This document shows, piece after piece, positions 1-4,458 of a DNA stretch of 6,514 nt. The translations under genes were made by a program, and so were the position numbers. Position 1 is the stretch's first letter. The number at the start of each line of letters is the position of its first letter. Origin of the DNA: DATLAN01 sp035527455 (GTDB lineage: Bacteria > Planctomycetota > Planctomycetia > Pirellulales > Thermoguttaceae); assembly GCA_035527455.1 (NCBI GenBank), contig DATLAN010000523.1, positions 1 to 6,514 of the forward strand, in the 5' to 3' direction. Below the pieces are notes generated by a model. The model was not told where the DNA came from. It saw nothing but the letters and a program-made list of their open reading frames with translations, and made no database searches.

Positions 1-1
1 T

Positions 2-403
2 TTCGCCCTGGCCGAAGGCAAACCGACCATCCGAATTCCCCACGTCGGCGGCGTGCTGATCGGCAAAAACGTCGAAATCGGAGCGGTCAGTACGGTTTGT
101 GCCGGTACGATCGATCCGACGGTCGTCGAAGACGGAGTAAAGATCGACGACCATGTCCACGTCGCGCACAATTGTCATATTGAAGAAGGGGCCATCCTCA
201 CCACGTCGGTGGCGCTGAGCGGCAGCGTGCGAATCGGCCGCGGCGCCTGGCTGGGGCCGAACTGCACGGTTTTGCAGAAACTGCGGATCGGAGCGAACAG
301 CCTGGTCGGAATCGGCGCCGTGGTGATGAAGTCGGTGCCCGACGGAACCACCTTTTTCGGCAATCCGGCCGGGCCCATGGGGAAAACTCCTAAGCGGAAA
401 TGA
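2..403 (+). CDS. LpxD-like left-handed beta-helix N-acyltransferase (5' truncated)
   Basis: The frame is open from the window edge to a TGA at 401-403, so the start lies outside. The GTG at 53 is internal, because homologous-looking sequence (RIPHVGG) precedes it. The visible 133 residues are almost all hexapeptide repeats (IGKNVEIGAVSTV, VEDGVKIDDHVHV, VRIGRGAWLG, LRIGANSLVG), the signature of the left-handed parallel beta-helix. The stretch HVHVAHNCHI matches the LpxD active-site motif (QxxIAHNxxI), whose histidine (codon 167-169) is the general base in LpxD N-acyltransferases. Unlike LpxD, the end is short and finishes in a GNPAGP motif, as in NeuD/PglD-type sugar acyltransferases. The likely role is transfer of an acyl group from ACP or CoA to an amino sugar of a surface polysaccharide or lipid. 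The ACP and ligase downstream favour an ACP-bound donor. It is less likely to be the lipid A LpxD itself. The next gene starts 1 nt after the stop. Confidence 0.85.
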   Translation, partial: FALAEGKPTIRIPHVGGVLIGKNVEIGAVSTVCAGTIDPTVVEDGVKIDDHVHVAHNCHIEEGAILTTSVALSGSVRIGRGAWLGPNCTVLQKLRIGANSLVGIGAVVMKSVPDGTTFFGNPAGPMGKTPKRK

Positions 404-404
404 A

Positions 405-851
405 ATGGTGGTCTTTTCTTCCAGGCTGGATCGGTCGTACCATGAGAATCTGCAGAAGCTCCTCTTCTTCAATCCGAATCAGGCGCAAGTCGCCCCGGAG
501 ATCTTGAGGGCGATCGAACGCTATGGAGAACCGAGAATCGCGGTGATCGACGACAGGCTTCGAGTGGCGCTAGGCTCTCCGACGGAAGTCCAGACGCTGT
601 TCGTGCTCGAGGCGGATCAGCCCGGGGCCCGACTGGTCGGCGTCGTCGTTTACACGCGTGAAGAGGATACACTGGTCGTTGTTTACGTTGCCCTGGACGA
701 AGCGTACGCGGCACGTGGAATGAAAGCCCAGCGGCTGCTTTTTTTGCGAATCGTCGACGAGTTGCGCAGCGTGGCTCGCCGCATCAAGGGGGTGGGTTCG
801 CTCACCCTTTTCTGTGGTGGGGGAGTGGCCAGACGGATTCGCGTGCGATGA
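405..851 (+). CDS. Small GNAT-like protein of unknown function
   Basis: A 148-residue soluble protein that I do not recognise by sequence. The pattern from residue 77 resembles the core of a GNAT acetyltransferase: strand LVGVVVYT (77-84), strand LVVVYVAL (90-97), a turn with RG (104-105) where the acyl-CoA pyrophosphate loop would lie, a helix at 109-126, and a strand SLTLFC (132-137). A clear Q/RxxGxG/A motif is missing, so catalytic activity is uncertain; a non-catalytic GNAT fold is possible. There is no signal peptide or membrane segment. It starts 1 nt after the acyltransferase stop, and an in-frame ATG of the next reading frame overlaps its TGA, so it is translationally embedded in the acyl cassette. 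It may transfer an acyl group or assist the ACP-dependent enzymes; this is inference from position only. Confidence 0.7.
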   Translation: MVVFSSRLDRSYHENLQKLLFFNPNQAQVAPEILRAIERYGEPRIAVIDDRLRVALGSPTEVQTLFVLEADQPGARLVGVVVYTREEDTLVVVYVALDEAYAARGMKAQRLLFLRIVDELRSVARRIKGVGSLTLFCGGGVARRIRVR

Positions 852-871
852 AACTCACGGAGACAGCGAGC

Positions 872-1177
872 ATGCCCGACACTCAGGAAATCCAATCGAT
901 CATCTTCGCGGCGATCGACGAGTTGAACGTCCAACGCGAGGCCGATCGGCAAGTGGAGAAATCCCTCGACACGAAGCTCTTCGGCAAGGACTCCGACGTG
1001 GATTCGCTGGACCTGGTCAACCTGATCGTTTCCGTCGAGGCGGGGCTGGCGGAACGGTTCGGCGCGGCCGTGACGCTGGCCGACGAAAGGGCCTTCTCCC
1101 GCAAGTCCAGCCCCTTCAAGTCCGTCCATTCGCTGCTTGCCTACATCGAGGAACTGCTCGGCGAGGACCCAACGTGA
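872..1177 (+). CDS. Acyl carrier protein
   Basis: A 101-residue acidic helical protein with the phosphopantetheine attachment motif DVDSLDLVNLI. The serine (residue 45 from this start) follows the Asp and precedes Leu, as in canonical DSL sites. It would carry an acyl chain as a thioester on a 4'-phosphopantetheine arm. The ATG at 872 was chosen because GGAG (859-862) lies 9 nt upstream and the N-terminus then matches the usual start of ACP helix I. An in-frame ATG at 848 overlaps the stop of the previous gene (ATGA) and would add eight residues; it is a plausible alternative by translational coupling. The loop after the serine helix (ADERAFSRKSSPFKSV) is longer than in fatty-acid ACPs, which suggests a dedicated carrier rather than the housekeeping AcpP. 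The stop overlaps the SDR start (GTGA), and the ligase two genes on is its probable loading enzyme. Confidence 0.88.
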   Translation: MPDTQEIQSIIFAAIDELNVQREADRQVEKSLDTKLFGKDSDVDSLDLVNLIVSVEAGLAERFGAAVTLADERAFSRKSSPFKSVHSLLAYIEELLGEDPT

Positions 1178-1872
1178 ACGATTCCGTCGTATTGATCACC
1201 GGCACGCGCAAGGGCATCGGCCGCTATCTGGCCGAACACTACGTGGCGAAGGGCTGCCGGGTGGTCGGGTGCAGTCGCTCGGCGACCGAGTTCGAGTCGG
1301 ACCGTTACGAACACTTCTGTCTCGACGTGACCGACGAAGCGGCGGTGCTCGACCTGTTCGCCCGAATCCGCGCGAAGCACGGCGGCCTGGACGTGCTGAT
1401 CAACAACGCCGGCATCGCGTCGATGAATCACGTCCTGCTGACGCCGGTGAAAACGGCCGAACGAATCCTCAAGACGAACGTGCTGGGCACCTTCCTGTTC
1501 TGTCGCGAGGCCGCCAAGCTGATGCAGAAGCGGGGGAAGGGGCGCATCGTCAACTTCACCACGGTGGCCGTGCCGTTGAAACTGGAAGGGGAAGCGATCT
1601 ACGCGGCCTCCAAGGCGGCGGTCGTCACGCTCACCGAAATCCTCGCGGCCGAACTCGCGCCGATGCACATCACCGTCAACGCCGTCGGCCCCACGCCCGT
1701 CAAGACCGATCTGATCCGCTCCGTGCCGGAAGAGAAGCTCGAGCGGCTGTTGAATCGCCAGGCGATCAAGCGTTTCGGGGAGTTTCGCGACGTGGCCAAC
1801 GTCGTCGACTTCTTCATCCGGCCGGAGAGCGACTTCGTCACCGGGCAGACGATTTTCCTCGGAGGCGTGTGA
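1174..1872 (+). CDS. SDR-family NAD(P)H-dependent oxidoreductase (FabG-like)
   Basis: A 232-residue classical short-chain dehydrogenase/reductase of normal length. The nucleotide-binding loop is TGTRKGIG (residues 9-16), followed by the acidic LDVTD (50-54), NNAG (77-80), the structural Asn102, and the active-site YAASK (Tyr143, Lys147). The usual catalytic Ser, 13 residues before the Tyr, is Thr130 here. The C-terminal FVTGQTIFLGG is the standard SDR ending. The GTG start at 1174 was chosen because GAGGA (1163-1167) lies 6 nt before it, the Rossmann fold starts immediately, and it overlaps the ACP stop as GTGA. In this operon it most likely reduces or oxidises an ACP-bound acyl group (3-oxoacyl to 3-hydroxyacyl, as FabG does). 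A sugar-nucleotide substrate cannot be excluded. The basic RK in the glycine loop is compatible with NADPH. Confidence 0.88.
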   Translation: MNDSVVLITGTRKGIGRYLAEHYVAKGCRVVGCSRSATEFESDRYEHFCLDVTDEAAVLDLFARIRAKHGGLDVLINNAGIASMNHVLLTPVKTAERILKTNVLGTFLFCREAAKLMQKRGKGRIVNFTTVAVPLKLEGEAIYAASKAAVVTLTEILAAELAPMHITVNAVGPTPVKTDLIRSVPEEKLERLLNRQAIKRFGEFRDVANVVDFFIRPESDFVTGQTIFLGGV

Positions 1873-3209
1873 TGTTCATCGACTTCCTGCTGGACGTTTT
1901 CCGGGAAACGCCCGAGAACGACGCCGTCGTCTGGCAGGATCGGGCGTTCTCGTACGGCGATTTGCTCCAGCGGATCGAGGATTGTCGCGGCGTGATCGGC
2001 GAGCAGGACGTGCGGCAGGGCTCGGTGGTGGCGCTAAAGGCCGATTTTTCTCCCGCCGCGGTCGCGTGGTTTCTGGCGCTGTTGGAGCGAGGATGCGTCG
2101 TGGTGCCGTTGACCTCGTCGGTCGAGGCGATGCGCGAACAGTTCATCGAAATCGCCCGGGGCGAGGTGAGCATCGGCATCGACGCGCGCGACCGGCCGGC
2201 CGTCGAACATCTCGGACGCAGTGCCTCCCACGACCTTTACCGGCGACTGCGCTCCCGAGGCCATCCCGGCATGGTCCTGTTTTCCTCCGGTTCGACGGGC
2301 GAACCCAAGGCCGCGCTCCACGATTTCGTCCCGTTGCTCGAGAAGTTCAAGGTCCGGCGGCATCAACTGCGGGCCATCTCGTTCCTGTTGTACGACCACA
2401 TCGGCGGCATCAACACGATGTTGTACGTGCTCTCCAACAGCGGCTGCATGGTCACGGTGGCGGATCGCTCGCCCGACGCCGTGCTGGGGGCCTGCCAGCG
2501 GCATCGCGTGGAGTTGCTCCCCACCACGCCGACGTTCCTCAACCTGATCCTGATCAGCGAGGCCTATAAGCGATATGACCTAAGCGCCCTGCAAACGATC
2601 ACGTACGGCACCGAACCGATGCAGCAGAGCACGCTCCGGCGGATCCACGACGTGTTGCCCCACGTCCGCGTCGTGCAGACCTACGGCCTGTCGGAGGTCG
2701 GCATTCTTCGCTCGAAATCCAAGGGGTCCGACTCGCTTTGGGTGAAGATCGGCGGGGAAGGGTTCCAGACGCGCGTGGTCGACGGCATCCTGCACGTCAA
2801 GGCCGCTTCGGCCATGCTGGGCTACCTGAACGCCCCGAGTCCTTTCGACGACGACGGCTGGCTGAACACCGGCGACCGGGTCGACGTCGAAGGCGAATAC
2901 CTGCGGTTCAGGGGCCGGGAGTCCGAGGTGATCAACGTCGGCGGCGAAAAGGTCTTTCCCGCCGAGGTGGAAAGCGCGATCCTCGAAATGGACGACGTGG
3001 CCGACGCCACCGTCCACGGCGAGAAACACCCCATCATCGGGCAGATCGTCTGCGCCCGGGTGACGCTGAAGCCCGACCGGGAGGAAAAGGGCTTCGCCGC
3101 GAAGCTGAAGAAGTTCTGCGGCCAGCGGCTCCAGCGGTACAAGGTGCCGGTGAAGGTCGAGGTCGTGAAACAATTCCAGCACGGCGACCGCTTCAAGCGG
3201 ATGCGGTGA
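1872..3209 (+). CDS. ANL-superfamily acyl-AMP ligase (acyl-CoA/acyl-ACP synthetase-like)
   Basis: A 445-residue adenylating enzyme, compact against the usual 500-600. It activates a carboxylic acid with ATP as acyl-AMP and passes it to a thiol, here probably the ACP arm encoded upstream. Motifs in order: P-loop-like A3 FSSGSTGEPK (137-146), DHIGG (175-179) in the acyl-pocket helix region, YGTEP (245-249), A5 QTYGLSEVG (269-277), A7 LNTGD with ATP-ribose-binding Asp335, hinge FRGRESEVINVGGEKVFPAEVE split around residue 350, and a C-terminal A10 region FKRMR. Aligned on LPxxxxGKxxR, Lys442 is the catalytic lysine, but the preceding Gly is Phe and only three residues follow it. The start ATG shares the sequence TGATG with the SDR stop, and GGAGG (1861-1865) lies 6 nt upstream. 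It is the last gene of the operon. The substrate is unknown; a medium acyl or hydroxy acid is a guess from context. Confidence 0.88.
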   Translation: MFIDFLLDVFRETPENDAVVWQDRAFSYGDLLQRIEDCRGVIGEQDVRQGSVVALKADFSPAAVAWFLALLERGCVVVPLTSSVEAMREQFIEIARGEVSIGIDARDRPAVEHLGRSASHDLYRRLRSRGHPGMVLFSSGSTGEPKAALHDFVPLLEKFKVRRHQLRAISFLLYDHIGGINTMLYVLSNSGCMVTVADRSPDAVLGACQRHRVELLPTTPTFLNLILISEAYKRYDLSALQTITYGTEPMQQSTLRRIHDVLPHVRVVQTYGLSEVGILRSKSKGSDSLWVKIGGEGFQTRVVDGILHVKAASAMLGYLNAPSPFDDDGWLNTGDRVDVEGEYLRFRGRESEVINVGGEKVFPAEVESAILEMDDVADATVHGEKHPIIGQIVCARVTLKPDREEKGFAAKLKKFCGQRLQRYKVPVKVEVVKQFQHGDRFKRMR

Positions 3210-3261
3210 GCAAAAGAGTGAACTCCGCCGCACCCCTCGGCCGAATAAAAGAGCGTGTGGG

Positions 3262-3290
3262 TTGATTTTTCCGATCGTAGGGCGTAACAT
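3262..3290 (+). promoter_or_regulatory. Putative sigma70-type promoter for the cysE leader
   Basis: TTGATT (3262-3267) and TAACAT (3285-3290) are separated by 17 nt, the optimum spacing, each with four of six consensus matches. This is the most AT-rich stretch between the ligase stop (3209) and cysE. Transcription would start near 3297, about 30 nt before the short cysteine-rich ORF and about 200 nt before cysE, giving cysE a transcript independent of the acyl operon. Two AAAAGAG copies (3212-3218 and 3247-3253, 35 nt apart) lie just upstream. They could be a regulator site or chance. Confidence 0.45.
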
Positions 3291-3327
3291 TCTCCGGCAA
3301 GTAGAGACGGGCCGAGGACCTTCCGCG

Positions 3328-3387
3328 ATGCATTCGGGCTCGACACGACGTTTCCCCTGCGGCTGCTGCTGTCGCTGTCCGGTCTGA
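3328..3387 (+). CDS. Cysteine-rich leader peptide (putative cysteine attenuator) upstream of cysE
   Basis: A 19-codon ORF, ATG to TGA, encoding MHSGSTRRFPCGCCCRCPV. Five of seven consecutive residues (11-17) are Cys, read from both TGC (three) and TGT (two). A Shine-Dalgarno-like GAGG (3314-3317) lies 10 nt before the ATG, and the promoter would place the transcript start about 30 nt upstream. The stop codon falls in the loop of a perfect hairpin, and the next gene makes O-acetylserine for cysteine synthesis. This is the classic layout of amino-acid leader peptides (trp, his, leu), where the ribosome stalls on codons for the scarce product. Poly-cysteine leader ORFs are known cysteine-responsive attenuators in mycobacteria. 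I infer that charged tRNA-Cys supply controls cysE here. Caution: a (CTG)n-like stretch in GC-rich DNA can give Cys codons by chance. The peptide itself probably has no function. Confidence 0.6.
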   Translation: MHSGSTRRFPCGCCCRCPV

Positions 3388-3396
3388 CGACCGGAC
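3377..3396 (+). promoter_or_regulatory. Perfect 8-bp hairpin overlapping the leader ORF stop codon
   Basis: The arms GTCCGGTC (3377-3384) and GACCGGAC (3389-3396) are perfectly complementary around a TGAC loop. The loop contains the leader ORF stop (3385-3387), and the left arm covers the last codons after the Cys run. A ribosome stalled on the later Cys codons would mask the left arm. A pyrimidine-rich stretch (CTCTCTCCTTCCC) follows rather than a clean T run, so I do not call it an intrinsic terminator, although it could pause polymerase. A second copy of the right arm, GACCGGA, occurs at 3477-3483, so the left arm has two alternative partners. Confidence 0.6.
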
Positions 3397-3460
3397 GCGA
3401 ACTCTCTCCTTCCCAACCCGCTTTCTCCTTCCGCCAGAACCCGTTCGATTCCTCGTTGCT

Positions 3461-3484
3461 GCGCCGCCCCCGGCGCGACCGGAG
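3461..3484 (+). promoter_or_regulatory. GC hairpin plus Shine-Dalgarno region of cysE, with a repeat of the leader hairpin arm
   Basis: GCGCCG (3461-3466) and CGGCGC (3471-3476) form a perfect 6-bp GC stem with a CCCC loop. It is followed at once by GACCGGAG (3477-3484), which contains the cysE Shine-Dalgarno GGAG (3481-3484), 10 nt before the ATG. GACCGGA is identical to the first seven bases of the right arm of the upstream hairpin. It can therefore pair over 7 bp with that hairpin's left arm (3378-3384), which would hide the ribosome site. Whether it does so in the cell is inference. Confidence 0.5.
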
Positions 3485-3494
3485 AACTGCCGAC

Positions 3495-4436
3495 ATGGCC
3501 ACCGATATTCGACTCAAAGAAGGGCTGCCCGAGCTGACCCGACGCCTGGTCGAAACCTATACCGAGGTAGGCACCACCCACCATCTGGGGCACTGCCCTT
3601 TGCCCAACTACGAAACGATCATCGCGGCGACCGAGGATCTCAAGGAGGTCCTCTACCCCGGCTATCGCCGCCGCAACCGCCTCCACCTGGGCAACGTGGC
3701 CTATCACGTGGGCGACCTGATCGACCACCTGCACGATCGGCTGACGATGCAGATCGCTCGGGCGTGCTGCCACGGGGCCGGAAAGAACATCTCCTGCGAC
3801 GCCCGGCAGCGCGAGGAGTTCGAGTCCTTGGGCCAGGCCAAGACCATGGCCTTTCTCGAACAGCTTCCCGATCTGCGCAAGGTGCTGGCCTTGGACGTCC
3901 AGGCCGCCTACGACGGCGATCCGGCCTGCAAATCGCTCGACGAGGTCATCTTCTGCTATCCGGGGCTGGAGGCCGTGACCGTCTACCGCCTGGCCCATCT
4001 ATTGCACCAGCTCGACGTGCCGCTGATCCCGCGGATGATGACCGAATGGGCCCACAGCCGCACGGGCATCGACATCCACCCGGGGGCGAGGATCGGAAAA
4101 CACTTCTTCATCGACCACGGCACCGGCGTGGTGATCGGCGAAACGACCGAGATCGGCGAGTGGGTCAAGCTCTACCAGGGCGTCACGCTCGGCGCGTTGA
4201 GCTTCCCGACCGATGCCGACGGCAACCTGGTCCGCGACCGGAAACGCCATCCGACCATCGAGGACAACGTGGTGATCTACGCCAACGCGACCGTGCTGGG
4301 CGGCGAAACCGTCATCGGCCACGATTCGGTCATCGGCTCGAGCGCCTGGATCACCCAGTCGGTGGCCCCCAACACGACCGTGATCCTCGAAAAACCCAAA
4401 ATGCAGATGCGCAACGGGCAAAGTGAGGAGTTTTGA
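3495..4436 (+). CDS. cysE: Serine O-acetyltransferase (long EpsC-type)
   Basis: A 313-residue cytoplasmic enzyme that makes O-acetyl-L-serine from serine and acetyl-CoA, the first step of cysteine synthesis. An N-terminal helical region (about 1-170) precedes a left-handed beta-helix of hexapeptide repeats (about 190-300). By comparison with E. coli CysE, the catalytic residues are Asp193 in IDIHPG, His208 in FIDHGTG and His252 in KRHPTIED. GVVIGET and YQGVTLGAL are family hallmarks. It is longer than E. coli CysE (about 273) and resembles the EpsC/SrpH-type long forms. The C-terminus ends in EEF and lacks the terminal Ile that E. coli CysE inserts into CysK, so a cysteine synthase complex of that type is doubtful. 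ATG 3495 was chosen for its GGAG 10 nt upstream; the TTG at 3456 would translate the GC hairpin into an Arg-rich tail. The long leader suggests cysteine-dependent control. Confidence 0.93.
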   Translation: MATDIRLKEGLPELTRRLVETYTEVGTTHHLGHCPLPNYETIIAATEDLKEVLYPGYRRRNRLHLGNVAYHVGDLIDHLHDRLTMQIARACCHGAGKNISCDARQREEFESLGQAKTMAFLEQLPDLRKVLALDVQAAYDGDPACKSLDEVIFCYPGLEAVTVYRLAHLLHQLDVPLIPRMMTEWAHSRTGIDIHPGARIGKHFFIDHGTGVVIGETTEIGEWVKLYQGVTLGALSFPTDADGNLVRDRKRHPTIEDNVVIYANATVLGGETVIGHDSVIGSSAWITQSVAPNTTVILEKPKMQMRNGQSEEF

Positions 4437-4444
4437 GGTCGCCC

Positions 4445-4458
4445 CGATATTCGATATT
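4445..4458. repeat. Tandem CGATATT x2 in the gap between convergent genes
   Basis: CGATATT occurs twice head to tail between the cysE stop (4436) and the end of the C25 gene, reaching into the latter's TAA (complement of 4457-4459). The two genes converge with only 20 nt between them, and no stem-loop with a T run is visible on either strand. Read-through transcripts would be antisense to the opposite gene. Confidence 0.5.

Noticed and set aside
814..1872. N-terminally extended SDR frame
   Set aside because: The first 120 codons overlap the ACP in another frame and read as Arg/Gly-rich nonsense. The Rossmann fold begins right at GTG 1174.
1137..3209. 690-codon frame that extends the ligase upstream
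   Set aside because: The extension overlaps the SDR out of frame and is Arg-rich. ATG 1872 has an ideal GGAGG site and coincides with the ANL N-terminus.
3377..3396. Intrinsic terminator
   Set aside because: The stem is good but no T run follows, only mixed pyrimidines, and it sits between a promoter and cysE. Recorded as a regulatory hairpin instead.
3456..3494. TTG start for cysE adding 13 residues
   Set aside because: It would translate the GC hairpin into RRPRRDRR, and it lacks the well-placed ribosome site that ATG 3495 has.
2580..3998. 472-codon open frame on the minus strand
   Set aside because: It lies opposite the ligase, the leader and cysE, has no family motif, and is rich in residues expected from antisense of GC-rich codons. 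The plus-strand genes carry clear motifs.
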